From Corbicula japonica (lineage: Eukaryota; Mollusca; Bivalvia; Venerida; Cyrenidae): a DNA stretch of 64,000 nt. Position numbers and translations under genes: made by a program. Location: contig JAZAYU010000012.1 in assembly GCA_038501625.1 (NCBI GenBank), positions 2,976,001 to 3,040,000 on the forward strand. The letters run 5' to 3'. A model generated the notes under the pieces. It saw nothing but the letters and a program-made list of their open reading frames with translations. It made no database searches and was not told the origin of the DNA. Below, piece after piece: positions 34,850 to 46,424 of this stretch (the stretch's first letter is position 1; every line of letters starts with the position of its first letter).

Positions 34850-37800
34850 GCACCATAAATCGTTAGTTGGTTTGAAGAACCTGGATTGTGAAACTATTCC
34901 ATGACTTGGAATAGTTTTGCAAAAATAAAATTTGAACATGTTTCTTGAATGTACATGCAAAACTATTGTAATTGTGAAATGTTTATAATATTATTCTGTA
35001 TTTAGAACACAAAATCTTGCAACATCTAAGTATACAATGGAAAGACACACTTTTCTTCCCATTTCTTCTTTAAGTAGCTTTGTATCTCATACTGTGAAAG
35101 CATATTTTGATGCTTACAAAACATTTCTGTTCAAGCAAGCTATTAACTATTTGGCAGTGTTTTGATGTTGTTGTCTGTTTGGCAAAGATTATTTTATAAA
35201 ATGTGAAAAGAAGGGTCTATATAAATAAATACAGTACCTGAAAATTTCAATTGTTTGTCAATCTTAACATGACTTGTTTTGCTTTCAAAGAGAGGCTTCG
35301 TTAAAGGATTCCAGAAATGCAGACAACTCGAGTATACGTCTTCGATTTCTTCTTTAATTTTCGATGTAACGTTGACCTGTTAATGTGATTTTCTGTAGCA
35401 ATACGTTAATTAATAAAATCATGTAATAATATTAATAAAAAGTTAACAACAATTGTACATTTACACTATCGCAGACTATAGTTTTTAAACACTTATTTAA
35501 GGTTGTACTTCATATGCATACTTAAATGCATATAAATGCATGCTATAAATAAAATAAAAAATACTAAAGTTTATATATCATATTATATTTCTGCAATCAA
35601 TACGAAAACGAAACAAAGAAGTTAAACTTAAAAAGTAATATTCTTACCGACTTTGCGATCTTCTTGTTAATCCCTTTAAAAAAACAAACTTTAACGGACG
35701 TTACATAAACATAAAATATGACGTTGTCTAAAGGCGCCGGGCGACGTTACAGTACCTGAATACGTGCCATTTTAAAACAAATAATACAATATTGACCTGT
35801 TAAAAATCGTGTGAGTACCTTTATATATATATAACACAATTATTCACAACTTTAAGATAATCATTTCAGTACACATGTAAATGTAAAGTCGAAACGAGGA
35901 AAACGGCAAATGCTTGCACTTGCAAGACCGATTGTTTTGTGGCAAATTATTTAAATATAAATGTTTTACTATTTTGAATGTCACGATACCTTTAATCAGA
36001 TTGTACAAAGCCACAATGTGCTTTGGCTAATACAGAACCTTAAAAATTCAAGAATGACAAATTACAAATAAAAAAATGTATCATGAACATTAGACATTCA
36101 TTTTAAAAATTATCAATGTATGTGTATTTTACAGATACTAAGAAAGCTATATCACAATTGTGAGCAAAATATTTCGCCACCCAGAGGTCTACCAATCATG
36201 TCAAGTCAATAATACTTTCTTTAAGTATTCAATTAGGGATCAGTCTTCATATAAGTCGGCACTCAAGGCACAGATTATCCGGTAGGGTTCTCAAAAGAAA
36301 TTTTTCTGCAGTATGTGTAACATAATGTTGACCACAAATATAATAAAAGATGAGTTTTCTGAAATAATAGTGATCATGCAGCTTGAGTATAATTGACAGA
36401 TTAGTCTATCAAAACAAGAAGTTTAAATCAAGATCAGCTCGAACAACCTAACAAATTGTTAGCTATTGGTAAAAAAAACTTAAGTAATCTAAAAGTGACC
36501 AGTGTAGTTCTTGATAAGACGGAAAAGATGTGCCGGATGATCTGGAGCTTTACTGATTTTCCATGCAATTAAAGGTGTATCCATAGAGTAAAGGGTTCAG
36601 TGCTTATTGCCAAAACGGGCGAAGTTTTCCCATACAATGCAAACTCCGTCCCGATTACTGTAATGCTACCTCCTACAAAAAAGAATGTAAGATGGTTTTG
36701 GTTCACTAAAATGCCACTTATTGGTTTTCAACTTGCTAAACTTATCTCTATCACCAGTACTTAAATGTGTTCAACCATGAACTCTGTTGTTAAAAGAACA
36801 AATTGGTAATACGTTTGAGACAGCTGCTCTACCTTTAGTTGTAGGGAAACATTGATGTTGAAAACTTAAACAGTGGATTTATTTAAACAAAATGCTGCTT
36901 ATTAAAAAAAGCCTAATGTTTTTCCTACCAACTAGGAGCATTTTTAAAACAAAACATTTTTTTTTAATTTTATGTTTTCTTAAGCTTTTATTGCATAAAA
37001 TGCATTTTAGAAAAATATCGGATAGCTCTCACCACACACTATTCCAAGTCACTTATTGCAAGATAAAAGCTTACATCGAAGACAACTGATCACAAATAAA
37101 AAGTTAAGTCCATGTCTTTCTAATGAAAACTTGTGGTCGAAAAGGGACAAATTAGAACATTGATGTAGTGTACATCTGTGTTTTAGTTATCACAGCTTTG
37201 TCAAGGATAACATCTGACAATTTTCAATTGTGTTTTTCATCTTCCGACTTAGAGTATTGATGATTATTGATTAGACTAAAGCGGCAGATGCAAAACAACA
37301 GCCTCTACGTAGGGGCGAACCAGCATCGTCACGACGGCAGCGCCTATCCGTGGAATTCCGACAACGGTGGCAGGGTTCCAAGAGTTTATGAAGGCTAAAA
37401 CAAAAGAACTCGATATGTTCGATCTGTTTCCGTTATATCTGTCATCGTGTTCTTTATAGTTTGACTGCATGGGCTCTGGTAAGGTCATTGAGTACCTTTT
37501 ATGATTGACAATACAATTGTCTTCTTATGTTTTATATGTTTGTTTGCTTTTGCATGCAACATTGTTGAGGCAAATTGAGTCATTCTCTTTTGTGCCGGAA
37601 AGAAACGTGGCTGCTAACTAAGCTATGCGAAGACTCGCGTTATGAAGTCCTCACCATCTGTCGATTAGTTTTTGTTCCCCCTATGTAAAATAGTTATACG
37701 TCGTTCTTGACAAAAATGACATTTGGCAATCTATCTGCAAATCATATACAAGCGCGACATTAAATTAACCAGTTGGAAAAAAACAGCTTCCTGTGTAAAA

Positions 37801-37980
37801 TTCCATGGTTAATAGGGATAGTTTACAGTCTAAACGATAGTTCTCAGCTTTATCTGCCTAAATGAAATAAGACTTTACAGGCTCCCAACCAAGGCGCAAA
37901 AAACATCTCCAGCAAATTACTAGTTCTATAAAATACAACAGAAGCATAAAAACACAATAAAATATACAGCAAACTCACAT
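34850..37980. other. Intergenic, fragments of dispersed repeats only
   Basis: No exon or RNA gene is supported. A stretch near 36500-36600 (GATGTGCCGGATGATCTGGA, AAAGGTGTATCCATAGAG) is a diverged relative of 60450-60540, part of a dispersed MITE family. Text near 37470-37560 (CTCTGGTAAGGTCAT, GATTGACAATAC) resembles 32265-32330, suggesting another small repeat. The rest is plain AT-rich DNA. Confidence 0.4.
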
Positions 37981-37993
37981 CTTTTATTGTTTA

Positions 37994-39112
37994 TGCCCCC
38001 GCCATGTAATGGCGGAAGGGCATATAGTGTTCACCCTGGCTGTGGGTGTGTTTGTTTGTTTGTGTGTGTGTCAGTGTGTGTGTATGTTCGAAAATCTTGT
38101 CCGCTCTGTAACTTTGTTATTTCTTATTGGATTTTAAAATTACTTGGTTTGAATGTTCACCATATCAAGACGATGTGTCGCGTATAATACCCATGCCTGT
38201 ACCTCCAAGGTCAAGGTCACTGTTACTAAAAATAGATTTTTCTTGTCCGGGCTGTAACTTCCTTATGAATGGAGGGATTTCAAAATAACTTGGCACAAAT
38301 GTTCACCATGACAAGGCGGTGTGTCGCGTACAAGACCCATGCCAGTAGGTCCAAGGTCAAGGTCACTGTTAATAAAAATAGAATTTTGTTGGAAAAATCT
38401 TGTCCGCTCTGTAACTTTGTTATTTCTTAATGGATTTTAAAATAACTTGGTATAAATAATCACCATATCAAGACGGTGTGTCGCGTACAATACCCATGCC
38501 TGTAGGTCCAAGGTCAAGGTCGCTGTTACTAAAATTAGAATTTTCTTGTTTAGGCTGTAACTTCCTTATGAATGGAGGGATTTCAAAATAACTTGGCACA
38601 AATGTTCACCATGATAAGGCGGTGTGTCGTGTACAACACCCATGCCTAAAGGTCAGAGGTCAAGGTCACTGTTACTTAAAATAGAATTGTGTTAAAAAAA
38701 ATCTTGTCTGCTCTGTTACTTTGTTTTGTCTTATTGGATTTTAAAATAACTTGGTATAAATGTTCATTATATCAAGACGATGTGTTGTGTACAATACCCA
38801 TGCCTGTAGGTCCAAGGTCAAGGTCACTGTTACAAAAAATATAAATTTCTTGTACTGGCTATAACTTTGTTATTAACAGAGTGATTTCAAAATAATTTGG
38901 CACAAATGTTCACTATGACAAGGCGTTGTGTTGTGTACAATTCCCATGCCTGTAGGTCCAAGGTCAAGGTCACTATTACTAAAACCAGACTTTTCTTGTC
39001 TGGGCTGTGAGTTTGTTATTACTTATTGGATTTTAAAATAACTTGGTATAAATGTTCACCATGACAAACATGCATAGCGGGGGCATCCGTGTCCTATGGA
39101 CACATTTCTAGT
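37994..39112 (+). mobile_element. Pearl/Helitron-like element with seven alternating A/B units
   Basis: The left flank has ATGCCCCCGCCATGTAATGG with a small hairpin. Seven units of about 147-155 bp follow, starting near 38100, 38247, 38401, 38550, 38705, 38852 and 38999. Early units alternate between an A form (GTCCGCTCTGTAACTTTGTT) and a B form (GGCTGTAACTTCCTTATGAA), giving a dimer period near 301 bp. Each carries CACCAT-CAAG.CG.TGTGTCG and CCAAGGTCAAGGTCACTGTT. The right flank reads ATAGCGGGGGCATCCGTG then CCTATGGACACATTT with a hairpin. Left flank, tandem core and right flank match the bivalve pearl family layout, regarded as non-autonomous Helitron-like DNA. No protein is encoded. Confidence 0.8.
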
Positions 39113-39240
39113 TTATGTTTATTCTCGCTTGTAGTGTATAATTTTGGCCTACCATGTTTCAGTCAGATTTTAAACAACCGAAGTGATTTCTATACCAACA
39201 TAAAACAATAAAATCCTTACATGAATTGCAAATGCTCGGG

Positions 39241-41403
39241 TTTTCTTGAAATGGTGCGTTGAATACATTTGGTTTATATTACCAATATAACAAATAATCA
39301 ACGAAAAAGTGTCGTTGATGAAATTAGAAAGCACAAAACATTGCTGGTCATATACTTTCGGTGGACTTTCAACGATACCTTATCGTGGGAATTTATTCAC
39401 AAGGTCTTAAATAACTACGAATTTGGCCCTTCTTTAAAAAATGGACTAAAACTTTTCAAAGCGGTTCAGAAACTTGTATCTTACAAAACGGTCATCTTTC
39501 AGATTTTTTTAATTGGGTCGTGGTTGCAGACAATGTGACCCAATTTCCCTTTACGTATTTATACTTAGCGTATAAATTCTTGATAAAATGATTAGAAACA
39601 GTCCAAGCATAGGAGGTAGTCGTATTTTTAACACTGAACATAAACTAAGTCAGTACGCAGACGACAAGAAGATTTTCTTAAAAGGTACAGAACTTTCTCT
39701 TAGATGCCGTTTATCAATTTAGATCAGTTTTACCATATGTCGGGATTAAAAATTAATATTGAAAAAACAACAAAAGTATTATGGATAGGCTCTCTCACGA
39801 ATTCACCCCAAAGACTGTGTTCAGACATTGCCTTAGACTGGACCAACGCTGCATTAAAAATACTGGGAGTTACTTCTTCTCCAGATGTTAATGAAATATG
39901 GAATTTAAATTGACCCGACATAATAAAAAATGTGAAAATACGATAAATGTTTGGTGGAAAAGAAACTTAACAACATTTGGTAAAATAACAATCATATCAT
40001 AAAGTCCTTAATATATCAAAATTTATATATTTATTTATATCTCTACCCAACCCGCAGAAAATATTATAAAGCATATTGGAAGTATTTCATTCAAATATTT
40101 ATAAACAAATAAAGGAAGACAAACTCCAATATTTCACTACGCGTTTCGAGTTATTCAAATATTTATGGAACAATGGCCCAGAATCAAACGCACGCTTGCC
40201 TATAAACCGATAGAACAAGGTGGTCTAGGTAAGATCCACAGTTTTATACAAAGTTTGAAAATAAGTTGGATCAGAAGACTTTTATTGCAACAAAAAAATA
40301 TTAGGGAATCTTTTTTAACCTTTAGTTTACCAAAATTATTTAGTTTATGGTCGAACTACTTAAACATACGCGCACAGGATATAAAATTATCCATCCTGAA
40401 AAAAATGTTATTGAAAGTTGGCATACTTTTACACTTAAATTCGAAATACAAAAATTAGAAGTCATCCTGACTTCTCTACTTTGGTATAATCATAGTTTAG
40501 AAAATAAAACAATCGTATTTTGAAAATTGGCATTATAAAACAGTATAGTTTATTTTATAGATTTGATTGATGAAACGGGGAACTTCATTTCATTTGATCA
40601 ATTAAAAAGAAGATACCATATTCAAGGAACATTTCTTGATTATACAATATACCCAATGATTGGAAACAAACAATAACACATTTCCAACCTAATTTTCAAA
40701 TCATTAGATGCAATATTTACCTAAACCCATACTTAAAATGCTTAGTAAAACACATAAAACTTTATTTTTTTACAATGAAATCGTTATTTCGGAAAAAGCG
40801 AATCGTATTTTGGGAAATATTTCCATCAAAGAAATGACACTAGGTTTTAAATAGGTAAACCAAATTGACGACATTTAATTGAAAAGCTTTCAGTTTTAAA
40901 TAAATAGTTTCATATTAGTAACTAAAGTTCGTCTATTTAAGATAAATAAGGACAGGTGTTCATTCTGCCAACACTCTTTAGAAAGCATTATACACATCCT
41001 TTTTAGATGTCCTCTAGTTAACAAGTTCATTAATCAAATAAGACGCTGGTTGAAAAACGAATGCCAATTGGACTTTTCTTTTGAAGAACAGAATTTCATA
41101 TTTTCAAATGAAAACAATGATGTTAAAAACTATATGTACTTCATATCTAAATATTATATTTACAAAGCTAAGTTTAAAGAAATACGTAATTTACACCTAT
41201 CGGTATTACTGTTTAAAAAATATTTGAGACAAAAACTAAAAACAAAGAAATATATTGCACATATACACGGAAAACAAGACTCTTTCGATAAATATTTCGG
41301 CAAAATACTCAATAAGACTGTTAGAAATGAAAATCCCAGACAGTTCCAATTAAATGAAATGCTATATTTTTTACATAAGATTGGTATTCTTCATTTTGAA
41401 TAA
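39241..41403 (+). mobile_element. Degenerate L1/Tx1-like LINE reverse transcriptase
   Basis: With frameshifts, successive fragments match an L1/Tx1-type ORF2: TLSWEFIHKVLNNYEFGPSL near 39380, ILQNGHLSDFFN near 39482, SQYADD (the YxDD-type catalytic box) near 39650, QFYHMSGLKINIEKT near 39724, LKILGVTSS, a QGGLGKIHSF.Q..KISWIRR segment at about 40215, FCQHSLESIIHILFRCP near 40960 and a C-terminal lysine-rich stretch ending at 41403. Many frameshifts and stops mean it is non-functional. It lies immediately beyond the pearl-like element and runs towards the opposing LINE at 41989. Confidence 0.8.
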
Positions 41404-41988
41404 TTTAAACACAATAGACGAAATATAAACACTTATTACTTAATTAACATATTGATAGATGAATGTATATACATTTTAGTTAACAAACAACAAACAAACA
41501 CACATACAAAAAAAGTAAAACTAAATGTAAGAATTAATATAAATAGATTGAAACAATTTATTTGTTTCGTGGTGAAATATGGCCATGATACGTCATGTAC
41601 ATTAAATTAATTAGGCTAGGCTCGCAGCCGAAAAGAAACATTAACATAATTTGAGATGCGTTTAGCATGGAGGGAACCGATTCCAATGATATGATAAAAT
41701 ATGTTATCTTGCCGAAACGAAACGCAAGATAAGTACTTTATCAAGCTGTATTGGTTTATAAAATTCTTACATGTATATGTTTGCGATGTATTGCAGGTAA
41801 AGTAGTATCTTGTCGAAATGAAACACATGATAAGACTTTGGCCACAAATACAACGAGGTACATTAAATATTAATTTTTACACATATGTACTAAGATAAGG
41901 TTAAATATAATAGAACGAATTTGAAAGACATCTCCTAACATGTTGCGAGATGTACAAATATATTTTACTGTGATTGTAACAATCAGAT

Positions 41989-43455
41989 TTAAAGCCGTTC
42001 ATTTCTGTCGATTTGAAACATCAATGTTTTACACATATAGTAAATGAACCTAATGATCATTTTAAAGCAATTTACTGTTGTGATATAGTCAAACTCAAAG
42101 CTAATTAAACCGGAAATTAGTTCTATGAGCTGGTTACGAGGACTTAGATTACATAGTTGCTCATATAATTCATTCCCAAGGTAATTGTGCAAATTTGTCC
42201 ACAAATTTTGACGGAGTCTTTCGTTTGCTAAACAAAACAATACAAGATGTTCAGCTATAGCATTAGTCGAAATTTTACATTTTATGCAAACAGTATCATA
42301 GTCTCTTGAAAAAAGCTTTGATATGATTACTACAACAGTCCTACAGTATGTCATATAATCTCTATATATTTCGCAGAATCGCCAGATACTACAGGGTATG
42401 AATCATTGTGTATACTAATAAACTCTCGAATACAATTGTCAGATATACTTTTACTGTGAAACTCGAAATTGACATGCGTTGAAATTTGTTTCTTTATTAT
42501 GTTTTTCCTAGAATTAATCGAAGGAAATGAAGCACAATGTACATAATTTATGAGAAAACTTGTTAAGTTATATTTTCCGACTATTCGATAAATGTCGGGT
42601 ATAAAGCCACGTTGTTTTCTCGATGAGTTCATGAATTTTATAAGACGCGTTGCGAAAACTATTTTCGCTTTCTTTTTAGTATCTAGCTGACACAGTTGTC
42701 CGAAGAATAAAAGCTTACGCTTATCAATTTCATTTTCAATCGGAAATAAGCCGAGGCAACTTAAAGCAACGTCAGTTCTTGTCGACTGAGGCATAGATTG
42801 CATAAATTTTATGCACTGACGATGAACTCTCTCTAATTTAAGAATCTGATTATCGTTAATGCTGCACCATAATTCACAACCGAAGAGCGCTTTAGAAAGT
42901 ACAATAGTTTTGTATCATATCTTGAGGTAATAGGATGTAGACCTGTCTTATGTACATCGCAATCAGCTAAGCTAAAAACGTTTTGCGTAATTTTGAGCAA
43001 GCGTCGGAAATATTCTCATTTAAATTCATATCTTTGCTACATAAAACACCAAGATGTGTGTATGAATAAGATTCTTCTATGGGATTTGGGCCTATAAACC
43101 ATTTTCTACTATTCCTTCGGGAAGGTTGTTTTACTTCATTAAAAACAACGACATTACTCTTTGTTGCGTTGTAGTTATATCTGTCCTGAATTGAGTTCTG
43201 ATAACATATATTTATTAAATTATCTAGGCCATGTTTCGTCAGTGAGACAATTACCATGTCGTCGGCGAATGTAGGGCATGCAAGGTTTATGCCATGCATC
43301 TTAAAGCTATTTTTTGACAATTCTAAATTATTCATTAAGTCGTTTATAAAGATCAGATATAACCGGGGGCTCATAACCTGGCCCTGTCTGGTACCCTGTA
43401 ATATAGGGAACCAGTCGGAAGTATAACCTTGTGTCTTTATTACACATACTTTCAT
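41989..43455 (-). mobile_element. Degenerate CR1/jockey-like LINE reverse transcriptase (minus strand)
   Basis: Reading leftwards from 43455, the first open fragment has LQGTRQGQVMSPRLYLIFIN (RT block with GxxQG-SP) and CPTFADDMVIVS (catalytic FADD), then ATKSNVVVFNE and YTHLGVL. After a break near 42967 the frame resumes at about 42910 (LFGCELWCS, LERVHRQCIKFMQSMPQ) to 42351, then shifts for the C-terminal part 42354-41989, with a C..C/H..C-like stretch (CIKCKIS, AEHLVLFC). The 5' end of the ORF, including any endonuclease, is missing. Stops and shifts indicate an inactive copy. Confidence 0.85.
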
Positions 43456-43459
43456 TTGA

Positions 43460-45172
43460 AAAAAAATGCGATTGCTGTTCTGTTTTTGTTTATTTTGTTT
43501 GTTTATTTTTTCTTCCTTTCGTATTACATTCTAAAAAGTTTCGGTGTTCCCGTCTGTATAAATATTTAGATATCTTCTACAAATGAACTATATTGAACTG
43601 TATGTAACAATTAGATTACTTATGGATTGTATGATATTAATATGTTTAGCCCCATCTTGATTTATAAAAACATTACATAATTGTAAAAGAATTGAAAAAT
43701 AAATGGGGTTACCCTTAAATGGGGCCCGAAACGAAAAAAAAAATATTAAAAAGCAAAATGATCAGAGCTCGATATAGCAGTCAAAGTGGGAGTATGCATT
43801 TATTTCATTTATTTAATAAATACAATTTTTATTTAATCAAAATTATATCAAACTTAATAAACGGGTATCTGTAAATTGTTTTCTCATGAGTATAAAGCGG
43901 ATTTTGTGAACGATTGAACATTTTAGAATAACATGATTGTCGTGTTGATTTTTTAAAATAAAATTATTATTCTAAGGTGGATCCGTCGTCATGCTAAAAA
44001 AGCAAGACTTGCCTTAATAATATTTTTGCCAGTACTGTTCGCTGAGAAGGTGTCATTGCTGAATAAAGAGCTGAATAAAATCAAAGCGCTGAAAGCGCGA
44101 AAGAATGTCGTGCCGGAGAATTATATTACTGACACTGCAGAATGTCAACTCTTGCTAACATCGTTTATTATTTGCACACGATAGAAACTGCACTTTCAAC
44201 TTAAATACTTGCTCACGACCACGGGTTATTTCCAAGATTATTTTCTTAGCTTCGAGCTCAATTCAAGCACTAACACTTATCCATTGGAACCCGTATGCTA
44301 TAAATGTGAACTTAACAGCCCTGGACACTTGTTTTGTTGCTAATGTAAATGCAGTGAAAATGTGATTTCAGAGGAACTCACGTAAAATTTTGATACATAG
44401 CATTAAGTCGGCGCGAGAAATATTTTTGCAATCAGATGAAACACACGATTTCACAAGCGAACTACAGCCAGTGATGATTACATCGGAAGCACGGTCTTTA
44501 TAATCAAGATAACATGTACAACTTAGAATGATTTTGTAAGTTTGAATTAGTCTTTCTCAGGCTTTATCTATAAATAAGTGATTTTTCTATATTTAAACCT
44601 CAAGGATAGATAACTTAAGTTTGCTTATTATTGTCGGTCATCCTGATGACCGACATATTATAATGGACCAAACTTGAACTTTGAAGGGTAACACCGGTTA
44701 ACAGCGGCACCGGACGTGGTCACTTTAGACAAAGCCGCCCGTCTAGAGCTTGGGAATGCTATTCCGTTCCCCCTATTTGCAAGAAAAGTCTTCTAAATGT
44801 TGATAAAACAATATCTGGACGTTGTAGTAACATCAAATCAGAAATTGAGCCGATATATAACGACATGTTAAATTATATAAACATACGTGTGTTGTATTTT
44901 CTACAGGGTGTAGAAAAAATGTTATGCGTCTTTTTTTAGAAAGTCACGTGATGAAAACCTTCATAGCAAAATATTATTTGTGTATAAATTGAACTGTTAC
45001 GTAATTTGATTCAAACAACTGTTCAGGATGATCCCATATATGAAATAGATTCAATCCGTTGTATTGATTTTGTTGGTCAAAAGCAAGACATCGTTTATGT
45101 TTTCCTTAGAGACTAATGAATATCCGGGCGTGCTCGATTGGGCTGTCGGAACTGTGCCAGAATCAAATTCCG
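43460..45172. other. Intergenic up to the assembly gap
   Basis: No gene is visible. Fragments near 44080 and 44400 resemble 17967 and 17760 and are probably old repeats. A perfect 11-bp inverted repeat, TGTCGGTCATC-ct-GATGACCGACA, lies at 44632-44655. Composition is AT-rich throughout. Confidence 0.45.
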
Positions 45173-45672
45173 NNNNNNNNNNNNNNNNNNNNNNNNNNNN
45201 NNNNNNNNNNNNNNNNNNNNNNNNNNNNNNNNNNNNNNNNNNNNNNNNNNNNNNNNNNNNNNNNNNNNNNNNNNNNNNNNNNNNNNNNNNNNNNNNNNNN
45301 NNNNNNNNNNNNNNNNNNNNNNNNNNNNNNNNNNNNNNNNNNNNNNNNNNNNNNNNNNNNNNNNNNNNNNNNNNNNNNNNNNNNNNNNNNNNNNNNNNNN
45401 NNNNNNNNNNNNNNNNNNNNNNNNNNNNNNNNNNNNNNNNNNNNNNNNNNNNNNNNNNNNNNNNNNNNNNNNNNNNNNNNNNNNNNNNNNNNNNNNNNNN
45501 NNNNNNNNNNNNNNNNNNNNNNNNNNNNNNNNNNNNNNNNNNNNNNNNNNNNNNNNNNNNNNNNNNNNNNNNNNNNNNNNNNNNNNNNNNNNNNNNNNNN
45601 NNNNNNNNNNNNNNNNNNNNNNNNNNNNNNNNNNNNNNNNNNNNNNNNNNNNNNNNNNNNNNNNNNNNNNNN
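45173..45672. other. Assembly gap of exactly 500 N
   Basis: Five hundred consecutive N bases, a conventional scaffold gap. The true distance is unknown, and open frames that cross it are meaningless. Confidence 1.
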
Positions 45673-45849
45673 TGACTTTGGAACAGTTTGGTGAGAGTTA
45701 TCCTTAATTTTGCTAAAAATGCATTTCTTGCATAAAAAGGTCAAGTAAAGAGAAATTTGCTCTAAATTTCTTGTTTTGTTTTAATAGGACCCCTCATTAG
45801 TAGGAAAACATAAACACTTATTAATCAACAGTACACTTGTTTAAATAAA

Positions 45850-46424
45850 TGTAATGTAATAGGAAAATTATGATAATAATTTACAAACATTTTAGGTGTT
45901 AAACAATTACATTTCAAAATATTTATTTAGTGTCATTTTCAGACAAATATCCTTTTCTGGATAACATCAAAAATCTTGTAGGTATTTTAGCCACAGGTCA
46001 TTTCATGTCTTCACCTGTATCTTTTAATTACATTGGACTCGGTCTTGCTATGATTAAGCAAGACGTTATATAACTGTCATTGTACTTTTATATATTCTTC
46101 ATGTCAAATTGTCATCTCGAAACAGTGATCAGTCTGCATGAAGAGTCTAGTGTATTGCATAAAAGCCAGAGATATTGTTCTGTATATTGGGTTGGAGAAG
46201 AAGTGAACGGCCGGACGGCCGGAATGGGCCACGTAAGGCGTTTAGGAAATGTCACTTAGAATTTTACTAGGAATATTTATACTTATGTGAAAGAACTATT
46301 TATGTTTTACAAGTAATAGATAAACTGTTAAAAACTGATCTACATATAAAGTAATTTTGGAACGTGACCAAGTGTTCGTCTTATTACACCCTAAGACCTT
46401 TGTAAGAATAACCACTACGTTACA
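45850..46424 (+). repeat. 5' LTR of the non-coding LTR element
   Basis: It contains a perfect 8-bp hairpin GTCTTGCT-atgatta-AGCAAGAC at 46042-46064, directly followed by a TATATAA promoter-like box. A GC-rich doublet CGGCCGGACGGCCGG occurs near 46208 in an otherwise AT-rich LTR. It lacks about 35 bases (around TTGCTAAACTTTAAATAAG) that the 3' LTR has. Confidence 0.8.

Noticed and set aside
45064..45744. Open frames of about 190-200 codons on both strands across 45.1-45.7 kb
   Set aside because: They consist mostly of unknown residues from the 500-N gap and have no meaning.
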